A DNA stretch of 64,000 nucleotides from Epithemia pelagica. Taxonomy: Eukaryota; Bacillariophyta; Bacillariophyceae; Surirellales; Surirellaceae. Positions 9,392 to 19,133 of this stretch are shown one piece after another (position 1 is the stretch's first letter; each line of letters opens with the position of its first letter). The stretch covers positions 1,674,001 through 1,738,000 of the forward strand of contig OX337242.1 of the NCBI GenBank assembly GCA_946965045.2, written 5' to 3'. A program made the position numbers and the translations under genes. The notes beneath the pieces are model-generated. The model ran no database searches, had not been told where the DNA came from, and saw only the letters and a list, made by a program, of their open reading frames with translations.

Positions 9392-11212
9392 CTATTTCTT
9401 GGCATGATCCAGTCGTTGTCGAATCTTTTTGTGGAGTTCCACGAGGTAATCCGAAAGACTCTTTTCTCCACAAACAGCATCGTCCATCAAGAGATTCCAC
9501 ACCAGTGTTTCCAGTCGGCCCGGTTTCTCCTGTAGTACCACATAATGGACAGGTGCATAAATCGGACGCAGTACATTGGATTCCGACCCTTGTTGAGCGG
9601 AACTAAAGGCTCGAATTTGCCATACCATGCGTGCGACCTTGGGTTCGGCTGCCACCAAGGCGGACCATCCTTGTTTGTATTCGTCTCGGGCATCTTTTCC
9701 GACCACGACGTAGATTCGTAATCCGGTATCCAGCAAATACACTTCATCATTGGCCAAACTGGCGCGACTGGCCAGTATGGGAGTAGGCATGGGGACATAG
9801 CCACGAATACTCCCCCGTGGATCCTCCACCGCCAAGTCGCTTGACGTTTTCCATTCCCCACAGAATGTCGCTTCGTCTTGTTGTTGTTGGCTGTCGGATC
9901 CAACAAAGACGGGGTACACCATGGGATGGACCAAGGTCAAGACAATGGCCGGATGACATTGGGCGGCATGTGCTATAAAATAGGCTCGTTCATCGGCTGT
10001 TGGTGTCAACAGGGGTGTGGAAGATTCTCCAAACCATGCTGTCGTACCGGGTCGTAGCATGGGACTTTTGGACAGGCCCATACAAAACATGGGATACAAT
10101 TGCAACTTATCGGGCAATACCAATTGGGATAGGGGTGTTTGCAAAACTGCCTGCGTCCCATGTTGTCGATAACTAGCCAATCGTAGAATACAGTGTTGGA
10201 CCACCGCGTCTCCAGCTTGCACTCGCGTCAATTCTCGTTCCGTGTCCGTCGCATGAGGTTGTGGTTGATGCAATTTGGATACGGTTTGTCGTAAAATCAT
10301 GGTCATGGTGGTCAAAAAGTCAATCGACGAAAAGACATGGTCCACGACGGACGACGTCCGCAAGGCGAGGGTGGACACTCGGACACGACGACTTCCCGTG
10401 GGGGTGGTGTAGAGCAAGGCCGATTGTACATAGCAATACTTGGTATCCTTGGGAATCCCTCCAACGCGATGATCCAATTCAACGGCAATGGCAGTGGAGG
10501 GCGAGACATGGGCCAATTCCAATTCGGGCGATCCTCCCAACAAGGGACTTTCCAAGACGGTTCCAGTTCCTGGATAATAGGCCTTGACTTGCAAACCGGC
10601 GGAACAACGGACTTTAAAGACGGCATCGGCCCCTTGTGGGACGGCTTGAACGTGTCGAGTCAATTCCTGGTACATGTGAGTTTGCCAGTCCCGACACGAG
10701 ACCCAGAGAAATTGGCCACAGGTGGAGCGACAAAATTCACTCAAGGTGGCCACATCCAAAAAGGGTGGTGGATCCACCGCAAAACTGGTATGCATGACAA
10801 TATCCATGGCAATGCCACGTTTGGAGCAAAGCTGTGCCAAGGATTGATAAAAGAGACCCTGTCGTTCTTGGGTTGTGCTCTTGGAGGACCCTTGTTGTTG
10901 TTGATATTGCAAGGGCGTCGAGGCTGGGTAAATGCCTTGGACACGGCCCTTGACATGAACTTGTTCTCGATGCGGGAGACTGCCGACCCCAAAATTGGGT
11001 CGTCGAGCGGTCAAGACAGTCCCTCGTCCTCCGGTATCGTGCAAGGCCTGGGCCAAAAAGGAGGCTGCAGCACCGGCGCAGGACAATTCCAATCCATCCA
11101 ATCCCTGAGCATTGCGTTGTCGTGCCTGTCCTCGGAGTTGCTCCAAATCGCCGGCCAATTCGTCCAAACAGCGTTTCCATCCCTCTAATCCTTCGAGTGG
11201 TTCTGGTTCGTC

Positions 11213-11250
<38 letters not shown>

Positions 11251-11255
11251 GCAAG

Positions 11256-11291
<36 letters not shown>

Positions 11292-13420
11292 TCGGAGAGG
11301 GCAAAGGTCCATTCGTGGAGGGGGAGAGGAGGAAAGGGATCCAATGTGACATCTGGCATGAGGACGTAGCGACCGGGATGATCGGGTCGGGTCATGGATT
11401 TGTGACGCACAAAAATTCCCGCCGAACAAAAGAGACAAATGCCAATGCGCGGAGGACAATGAGACTGTGAGTGTCGTGTGGTCCAGGCTTGATGCAAGGC
11501 GGTTCCCACCTGTTGCAACAATTGAAAATAGGCTGGTGCCTGGCTGGTGGAACAGGCGGTCAAATCCAGGGCATAGAGGTAAATGGGTTGGACGGGTTGC
11601 GAGCGTGTAATGTAGGGTCCACCCACAACGTATTCCACAGTACCCAATTGCCAAGCCGGATGATGGGGTGGACAGTGAAAGGAGGCGGATGCTTGTTTGG
11701 TGCCACAAAAATTACAAATGGCCTGTGTCGCTCCAAAAAAGGGATTGACATAGGCACCACAATTGGAACATCGAGGGGGCAAGGGCCAGGTGTTGTTGTT
11801 GTTGGAGGTTTTGGACGACAAGCTTGTCTGGGAAAGAGCTTGGGATATTCCTTGGTCGCTGTAATTGTTGGTTGCCGCAAAGGGTGAATTGGCATAGGGT
11901 GTGCCCGATCCATCCACGACGGGAATGCCACCTCCTCCAAATTCGGTCCATGGTTCTTCTTCCACCATATCATCCTCCCCCTCATTCTTCTTGTCGTCGT
12001 CGTCGTCGTTTGTGGGAGTGGGTCCACGGTATGCTCCTCCTCTTCCTCCTCGCAAGGGGGCCGACGGAATGTGTCGGGGTCGGGGTGGAACATCGACACT
12101 GGAAACGGCCAGGGGTGTACAGACGAGACCCAGGGGGACATCTCCGGTATAATGCCAGACGCGTCGATCGACGGGAACACAATGCACCGTGGCACGCAAC
12201 AGGTGCGGACTGGCTTGGCCATCGTCATGAACGACACATCGCACATTGGCTTCGGGGGGATATCGTGGGACACCTTGTTGAATGGCGGCATGCGGTGTAT
12301 ACAACAATGACGATGACGATGACGAAGATGTGGCAGTGGCGGTGTCGTGAGGTCGCGTAAAGGGAGCCACACGAGGCAATTGGGCTGGATCAATCGTTGT
12401 ACCACCACTGTTGGTGGTTTGTTGGTGTGACGGTTGGTGATGTGGTTGGGATGCGGGGGGTCGAGCAGACATGGCGGCGGCAGCTGCTGGATACCGTCCA
12501 GGACCATGGGATGGCGGCGGTGGTGGTACGGGGCCACCCATTCGGGTGCTTGTTGGTGGGGGTGGTGGCATTACGCTGTGACTGTTGGGATAGAGGGAGG
12601 ATGGAGTCGTCATGGGAGTTTGTTCTTGTGGTTGTTGTTGTTGATATTGTGGTGGTGGTGGTCCAGGTGGTGGAGGATGGGAGTGTCCCATCCATGGGGC
12701 ACCCAATGGCGGTGTTGGTGCTGCCATTGTGTGCGATGGTGGTGGAGGCATGTTTCCTCGAGGAAAAGGAGGAGGAGGAGCAACTGGAGTCGTAGCAGTG
12801 GTAGGTGGAGCCAGAGTGGATGGGGGCGGTGGCGGTGGTGCCTGCAATGACGATGACGGAAATGGTCTTGGTGGTGGAGCGGGTGGTCCTGGAGTCATTC
12901 CATACGGTGGTGGTGGTGCTGCCTGTTGCGGTGGTGGAACGGCTAATGTTGGTGGTTGTTGCGGAGGTGGAGGTGGTGGTGGAAACGATGCTCCACCTGG
13001 ACGAGGAGGTGGTGGTGGTTGTTGTTGCTGCTGCTGTTGCAAGGGAGGAGCAGTCGTGGTCCCTGAAAAGTGAGGAGGGGGTGGCGGTGGATAGTGTTGT
13101 TGTTGTTGTTGCGTTGAAAACGACGGTGGAGTAGGAGCAGCCATACCCCCCGCATGATATGGTACTTGAGCTGCTGGTGGTGTTTGTGGTGGTGGTGCAT
13201 GATTCATGGGATTGTGCATCTGGTTCGGGTCATAGGCTCCTCCTCCTCCTCCTGCGGGTGCTGGTGGTGGTGTGGGCGGTGGAGGACGAGGAACGGATGG
13301 ATTCTGCTGCTGTTGCTGTTGCTGCTGCATGTTGGAAGGTGCACTTCCAGGAGGCCCCCGAGGAAGCGGCGGTGGAGGATAAAAGTTGTTCCGATTATTG
13401 GTGTGGTTGTACGACGACAT
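9392..13420 (-). CDS. SEC24: Sec24-like COPII coat subunit
   Basis: A single 1342-aa ORF starting at the ATG at 13420. Sec24 is the cargo-selecting subunit of the COPII coat at ER exit sites and pairs with Sec23. Residues 1 to about 370 are a Pro/Gln-rich disordered region with many poly-Pro and poly-Gln runs, as in other Sec24 proteins but long. The core starts with a beta-barrel-like part (HCVPVDRRVWHYTGD), then the zinc finger CSNCG (about 551) with CNFCG (about 568), the trunk (PIYLYALDLTACSTSQ), a helical part and a C-terminal gelsolin-like domain (DEVYLLDTGLRIYVVVG). An unusual Ser-then-Gln homopolymer (residues about 709-736) lies inside the trunk. It is followed on the same strand by a small NTF2-like gene upstream at 13728. 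Confidence 0.93.
11212..11291. repeat. Trinucleotide repeat pair inside Sec24 (TTG)n and (GAC)n
   Basis: About 13 TTG units are followed after a short spacer by about 12 GAC units on the plus strand. On the coding strand they give poly-Gln (CAA) and poly-Ser (TCG), an insertion inside the Sec24 trunk domain. Length variation between alleles is likely, given the repeat type. Confidence 0.9.
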
Positions 13421-13727
13421 GGTGCTGCTTTGTGTGCCAGTATATAACAGACTATCTAGGTCAATGGGCAGGATTCATGTCTGACGAGGAGACGACAAAA
13501 GATTCCCATTTTTGTCGTCGTCGTCGTCGTCGGATTTTTCGTGTTGGGGTTTGGGGGGGGGGGACTTTTGGGAGGGGGCAAAACAAACTAGGAGTATAAG
13601 CTACCCCGTCTACCTTGCACTTCTAAGTCCTGTCCGCAAAATTCATCCGATTGCACGGTAGAATGTGTCTGACTCCTTACTTCATCCCTATTAAGGAGTA
13701 TTGCATGCGCATGGCGTTTCACCCTAT
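13421..13727. other. Upstream region of Sec24 with a G11 tract and (TCG)n
   Basis: No gene. There is a TCG run at about 13513-13532 and an uninterrupted run of eleven G at 13553-13563. The region separates the Sec24 start from the 3' end of the NTF2-like gene and probably carries the Sec24 promoter. Confidence 0.5.
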
Positions 13728-14156
13728 CTATTCCAAGTTGGATTTTCCTGGATACCGTTGCATAAAAACAAATTTGAACGTTTTGTTGGCTTCGTCTCGT
13801 TCGACCGTGACGGAATACAGGGCACTGACATTGTTTGGCTGGCCCTGGTAGAGAAAGGTTTGCTGTCCCTCAAACAAGACCACGGCACAGGCATGTTGTC
13901 CGGGTGGACCAAATTCGGTCACATGCTTGATTTCAATCACATGTCCGGAATGTTCGGTAATGTCTTTACTCGTGGCCATGTCGCAATAGCCTTGCAGGGT
14001 CAAGGGATTGCCCGACGGACGCACAAAAATCGTGTCGGAACTCGCCGCGTACGTGTCCCACCATGCCTGTACATCCTGGGCGGTAGGACTGTTGGTACAC
14101 GAGGCAAAGCCTTTGTACATGGCAGTGATCCAGGCTGTTAATTCTTGGCGATCCAT
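13728..14156 (-). CDS. Small NTF2/SnoaL-like fold protein
   Basis: A 142-aa ORF from the ATG at 14156. The pattern fits a SnoaL/NTF2-like domain, a cone-shaped fold used by many small enzymes and binding proteins: an N-terminal helix (LTAWITAMYKGF), a WWDTYA segment, a strand with VRPSGNPLTLQGYCDM, and paired strands through HVTEFGPPGQHACAVVLFEG to the C-terminus. No catalytic residues can be assigned, so the function is unknown. The same frame continues upstream as a Ser-rich leader broken by one TGA (see next entry), so this Met may be internal to an organelle-targeted protein. Confidence 0.7.
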   Translation of the reverse strand: MDRQELTAWITAMYKGFASCTNSPTAQDVQAWWDTYAASSDTIFVRPSGNPLTLQGYCDMATSKDITEHSGHVIEIKHVTEFGPPGQHACAVVLFEGQQTFLYQGQPNNVSALYSVTVERDEANKTFKFVFMQRYPGKSNLE

Positions 14157-14483
14157 GGCACTCGATGACGATGACGATGACGATGATGATGATCATGATG
14201 AAGAGAACAAGGCCGTGTGGGACAACCGGGCAAACGGACTGCTGCTGACAGTACAAGAAGAAGAAGAAGAAGCAAACGATGAGCAATACAGTGGACCAAG
14301 AATGAAGGAAGACCTTGTGGTTGCGGTCCTTTGAAGAATGGGCAATCCACGAGCAATCCACATGCGCGAGAGCCGAAATAATAAAATGAAAACTGCGAGC
14401 AAGATACTGGTCCTTTTGTTAAATGTCCCTCGACGGTCTGTCTGTGGTGTTGAAGATACCATGATTCTTCGGGTCATTCTCAA
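14157..14483 (-). other. In-frame Ser-rich leader of the NTF2-like gene, interrupted by one TGA
   Basis: Reading minus from 14483, the frame of the NTF2-like gene is open for about 96 codons with a hydrophobic segment (ILLAVFILLF) and then a Ser/Thr-rich, acid-poor stretch ending SHTALFSSS. It meets TGA at 14195-14193 and continues as ten Ser codons and Ala directly into the Met at 14156. This looks like a signal peptide plus transit peptide typical of diatom plastid proteins. The TGA lies in a run of TCA codons. A second signal-like ORF on the same strand (14661 to 14419, LWLLLVGILSTLHVVAW) could be an alternative first exon, but no clean splice junction was found. Confidence 0.4.
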
Positions 14484-15116
14484 AAGTCTCTGTTGGTCGG
14501 ATGGTCTCGTACCTGGAGGATTTGTAGGCAGCAGCTATGCGGGGGGTCCATGCGACGACATGAAGAGTCGAAAGAATACCCACCAACAACAACCAAAGGC
14601 GAATCGTCGAGAACAACGCCACCACTGGTCCTTGCCTTGCCATCATGGTCATCGTCATCATCTTCTACTCCTACTTTCTGTTGTGTTCTGGGGGCGCGTC
14701 TTTCTTGTAATCGTAGAGTGGCTGGGATGAGAAATCGCGCTGGACTTTTTGTCGAACAGCAGAAATCTATCCACTGACCACACCCGACCCCACCCGACCC
14801 CACCCAACACCTGTCAAATTTTTTGGTAAAGACAGTTGTCAGTACACATCATTTTTGCAATGTCTGTAAAAATGTCGGTTATTATCTTTAAGATACTCTT
14901 TTTTTTTTTTGTAATTGCCCTCGATCTTGTTCCACATCTTGTCGGTCCCGCTTTTTTGTGGTGTCGTTGTCGTTATCGTGATCGTTAGTCATTTCCGCGT
15001 GCTGGTTACCAAAGAGATTGACTCCAGCAAAAGATCTTTGGAAGATCCGGGACCGTTAGCTTTGTATTGAACTGTGTCACATAGCAAGAGACTTTTCCAG
15101 CCATCACTCCATCACC
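14484..15116. other. Intergenic region between NTF2-like gene and HHH-repeat gene
   Basis: No supported gene apart from the possible minus-strand signal-peptide ORF at 14419-14661. A short CACCCGACCC tandem lies near 14780-14807 and a T11 run near 14900. Confidence 0.4.
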
Positions 15117-15676
15117 ATGTCGTCCTCCACTGCTCCCGATGCCCAGGAACCCCCTACGAAAAAGGCTCGTTCGGCCGACGATTGGTCCAATCATGCCATG
15201 AAGCCTTGATCCAGGCCGATGAAGGTTGTAACTTGACGGAAATTCTCGACAAGGGATTGGAAACCTTGCAAGGCATTGGCCCCATGTCGGAAAAAGTCTT
15301 GGATGCCATGGGCTTGGCCACGGTCCGGGATTTGGCCACATACAAGTATTATCGCTTGGCTCGAGCGATTCATGTCTTGGCCGCGACGGAATCGAAACGA
15401 CCCGCCGGCAGTTTCATGAACATTGATAAGGCGGTCGATAAAGAATACGAAACGAAATCCCTGCAAGACTTGTTGCAAGCCCCGGTATCGGCCTTGGAAG
15501 GCTTGACGAACAAGGCGGATGAAACCTAGGCCGCCTTGCACATTAAAACCATTGGTGATTTGGCCACCTTCAAGTATGCCCAATGGGCCGAAGCCATGGT
15601 CGAATTGGCCCAGTACGAAGAATTGCACACCAAGCAAGAACGACATTTGGAAAAGGAACTCAAAAAGTTGGCGTGA
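15117..15676 (+). pseudogene. Helix-hairpin-helix-like repeat protein, frameshift plus TAG
   Basis: ATG at 15117 starts a charged N-terminus (PPTKKARSADDWSNHAMK). At about 15204 a one-base loss (AAGCC where AAGGCC is expected) moves the rest into another frame, which then reads ALIQADEGCNLTEILDKG and a first HHH-like repeat (LETLQGIGPMSEKVLDAMG, then TVRDLATYKYYRLARAI). The second repeat (SALEGLTNKADET, then AALHIKTIGDLATFKYAQW) is broken by TAG at 15527-15529 where repeat one and sequence context suggest Leu (TTG). After the TAG the frame runs cleanly to TGA at 15676. Such repeats bind DNA or mediate protein contacts in other families; the function here is unknown. Two lesions in about 190 codons suggest a pseudogene or assembly errors. 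Confidence 0.65.
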
Positions 15677-15949
15677 GGGGGAGATTGGAATTTCCGAACT
15701 CGGGAAATGAAAAAGAAATGGGTTGACAACACATACAGATTTATATACACATACCGTTCCATTCCTATCAAAGGAGGCTCCTCCCACGAATATACAGAGA
15801 TACATATACTATGATATAATACACACCATCAGTAGGGGACAAAAGTGATTCATACGATTGGTAGAGGCGGTACCAAATATTCGTAGTGGTTGTAGTGTTC
15901 CAGTTCTATACAAAGAGAGACTGTTCGTAAGGTTAGCGACTCGAGAGCC

Positions 15950-16192
15950 TTGCAACGAAAGAGCAGAGCAAACGGTATTCCTCGTTCTAGTAATCGCTCG
16001 TTTTACCTCGACAGTCCCGCTCATTTCACCTTGCCACAAAAGAGGAGAGCAGACGGTATTCATTCTAGTAATCGCTCGTTTTACCTCGACAGTCCCGCTC
16101 ATTTCACCTTGCAACAAACGAGGAGAGAAGACGGTATTCGCTCTAGTAATCGCTCGTTTTACCTCGACAGTCCCGCTCATTTCACCTCTAGA
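15950..16192. repeat. 78-bp tandem repeat, about three copies
   Basis: The anchor TCTAGTAATCGCTCGTTTTA occurs at 15986, 16064 and 16142, exactly 78 bases apart each time. The copies differ mainly in the stretch containing AGAGGAGAG. As 78 is a multiple of three, frames stay open through the array on both strands, which produces repeated-peptide ORFs that I do not take as genes. It lies between the 3' ends of two convergent genes. Confidence 0.95.
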
Positions 16193-16344
16193 CTATATAT
16201 TAGTACACCATATATTCATTCCACATCCATGACGGAATGATATCTTGACAAGGAGCCGACCAGAGAGTGTGTGCTTTGGATGTCACACCTTGCGATTTGC
16301 TGGTTCACGACAGGTGCGTGCCGGCCGCGAATTGGCACGTTTCG

Positions 16345-18355
16345 TTACGTCAATTCTCTGGACGAGGCGGACCCCGAAAGAAAGGTGCCATTCCTTTCGT
16401 CTCCGTCACTACTATTACTTTCCTGGTGTTGGTATTCCTTTGAGATGCGAGGGGATTCCGTCAATTCCAAATCGGCCAAGTATCCTTCTCGTCCATCCAT
16501 GCCCAAGGGACCATTCAAAGTACTACTAGGATAGTTGCTGTCATCGTCTTGATCGGTCAAGGACACTTCCATGGCATGCACAAATTCCCGGGCCAAGGGA
16601 TTGGGTCTCCACAAATAGGCGACACAGAGCAAAATCAAAAAGAAGTTTAATTCATTGCCCTGTGTCACATTGTAAATGGTAATGTCCTCACCACCGTTGT
16701 AGTTAAAATCCACAATGATCAAGACCAAAAGGCACAGGGTCAAAAAGACGGCCAATCCCAAAATCTTGAGCAAGGATTGGTATCGTTGCAATTTGCGCGT
16801 TTGATTGGATCGTTTCAAATAACTCATGGTTTTGCACAGTGCTTGAGGAATCCATACCATGAAGATCAAATCGACGGAAATTTTGATAAAGATGCAATTG
16901 ACAAGCAGCTTGTCCAAAAACGGAGAATCGGCCATGGGGTAGGTCACATCGGTCACGGCGGAAGCGGTAAAGTAGACAATCGCCAGGGTGGCACTCATGA
17001 CTCGTGGGATGGGATGGATGGACGCATGGACGACACCCCAGCCCAAACCCAAGCCAACGAGCAAGTACCGACTGAGGGCATGTTTCATGGAACCCAACAA
17101 GGCTCCCAACAGCCATACCAGATTCATGGCCACTTCTTCGACACCTGTACCTTGCAAGGCACCAAGGTCCCCTCCACTCTCGTAAAAGTGTTCTTCCCAC
17201 ACGGTGCTTGTCACAAAGAGACTCAACGCATGGAAAAAGCCCAATCCAATGGTAATGGAGATCCATTCTTCCAATCGAATGCGACTGTCCTTGTATCTTC
17301 GCATGAGGCAAAAATACCATACCCACAAAATGGCGTACAAAATGGTCAGAATCAAGTAAAAGGGGACATTTTCATCCAAATAAAGTTCGATTGTGGACGT
17401 GTAGGATTGCACCACAATATTTCCCTCCACCAAGACCGGCGGACGAGCGTGGTCGTCTTGGCCGTTGTAACAATTGGTCATGAGAATGACGTAGGTGCCT
17501 TCGTCCGACACGGCCGTCATGGTCGGTTTGTTGGCTCGCATCACAATCAAGCTGACAGGGCCAGGGGTTGCATCATTGGCCGAATCATCATTCGCCGTCG
17601 GCAAGGTCACATTGAAGGTGACTCCTCGAAACAAGGAGGGATCGACCAACAATCGTCCCGCCTGTTGGGGGGAGCATACATTTTGTTGAATGGCTTGACT
17701 GGAACAGCAATAAAAGATTCCATTCGTGACGCTGGAACTGTTGTATCGTACTCCAATGCCTTGATGCGTGGTCCAATCGCAATCTTGTGCCCCGTTTTGA
17801 GAAGTAGGTGCTGCAACAACAATGTGATTGTCAGTGGAACGACGTGAAACACAATGCGATGGAACCGGTACAATGGCAATGTCCAAATAGGATCCCACGG
17901 AAGGCGTCGTCGTTGTCGCGGTGTTATTCGCAGTACTGTTATAAGACGAAGACTGTTGTGGTACAATGTCAAAAAAGAGTCCTCCCACATCAAAGACACC
18001 ATTGCCTATATCGAACCAATTGTGCCACAAGCGCAAGACATGGTTCAGAGCACCTTGAGGATTGACACAACAGTATATGGATGATGCATTCCTGTAAGGG
18101 ATATCGATACGCACCTTGAAAGTCCTCCATGGCCTGGGCAATTTGAAAATTGTTGGCGGCTGGATCGAGTCGAAGGTTGACAATGGGGAGAATCTTGACG
18201 AGCTTTCCTTCCACCCGGTGGTGGTGGCAGGAGACAAGGATTCCGACTACTAGGACAATGGCCCATTGCGTCCACCTCGTTGGAACCACCAAGTGTCGTT
18301 GTGGTCCTGGTCGTTGGCGTCCTCCACACGAGGTGCAAACGGACGCGACCGGCAT
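16345..18355 (-). CDS. GOST-family seven-transmembrane protein, copy 1 (one intron)
   Basis: Two exons: 18355-18115 and 18005-16345, with a 109-bp GT-AG intron (18114-18006, starting GTGCGT). The junction reads GAC TTT CAA G|GC AAT GGT and gives the same peptide context (FQG-NGVFDVGG) as the paralogue at 19134. The protein of about 633 aa has a signal segment (WAIVLVVGILVS), a lumenal domain rich in Cys and Asn, then seven hydrophobic spans from VPFYLILTILYAILWVW onward. The KHALSRYLLVGLGLGWGVV segment matches the KxxLSRxLVxxxSLGYG signature of the GPR107/GPR108/TMEM87 (GOST, Lung_7-TM_R) family, which acts in Golgi trafficking. The start is the first ATG in the exon-1 frame. It ends in an acidic cytoplasmic tail. 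Exact role unknown. Confidence 0.85.
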
Positions 18356-19133
18356 CCTTGTGGGTCCAAACGACAGTCGCTCCACTTTGGCCAATGCGTA
18401 TCTTGCAATGAAAAAGGAAGGTGTCCACCACAGTCCTCCTTCTTCACTCCGAGAGCGTTGTTGCTGTCCTTCTGTGAAGCCACTACGTTTATCCAAAAGC
18501 AACGTTTGGTTTTTGGTTCAGTTCGCGTACCTTATTGTTATTGTGGTACTGACTCTTTGTTGTTGCAATCGGTCTTGCGACAAGAGAAACACGACATAGC
18601 ACATGTGGTTCAGTCCCTCTTCATTCCCCCCAGGACCCAAACTATGTTCGGGGCATCTCGTTTGTCCCCTTCTTCCTCTCGGCCGAAAAGAGAAAAGATC
18701 TCGAACAAACAAAAGTAATGATCTCCCATCTTGCATTTTTACCATCATGGGATAAAGACTTGCGAGTTGGATTTCAAAGACGATTTGGAGTAGCTCTAGA
18801 GAGAGACGAGGACAAACTCGTTCTTTGGAATGGATAGCATTGCGATGAGCGTTTGGGTCGCAGTAGGGTCTTTACCCCAAAAACAGATCGAAGGCTTTTC
18901 CGGCAAAATGAGCCTATCTAAAATAATAGACATACAATAGCCGTGGTGTCTTGTGTCATTCGCGGACTCTGAAAAAAGATATCCCAACTCCCCCCACCTC
19001 TACACTCTAAAGAACTATATCTCGAAACGTAACAGAGGATTGACGAGCAAGACAAACACGATAGAGGCCAACGTATCATCGACTCGCTTGGAGCTGGAAG
19101 GAGGAAGAGGCGCGTCTATTCTAGAGAAAGAGA
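18356..19133. promoter_or_regulatory. Shared region between divergent GOST paralogues
   Basis: The two paralogous genes are head to head, about 780 bp apart. No other gene is supported; overlapping ORFs on both strands are frame shadows of exon-1 sequence. The region must carry both promoters. I could not identify specific motifs with confidence. Confidence 0.5.

Noticed and set aside
10337-12850. Long plus-strand ORFs across the Sec24 gene
   Set aside because: They mirror low-complexity Sec24 codons (poly-Gly, poly-Cys and poly-Asp readings of CAA/TCG runs) and have no domain.
14138-14361. Highly hydrophobic minus-strand ORFs with poly-Phe or poly-Leu
   Set aside because: They are frame shadows of the TCT/TCA-rich Ser leader of the NTF2-like gene.
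15809-16180. Minus-strand ORF of repeated 26-aa peptides
   Set aside because: It is an effect of the 78-bp repeat having a period divisible by three; flanking sequence has no coding signal.
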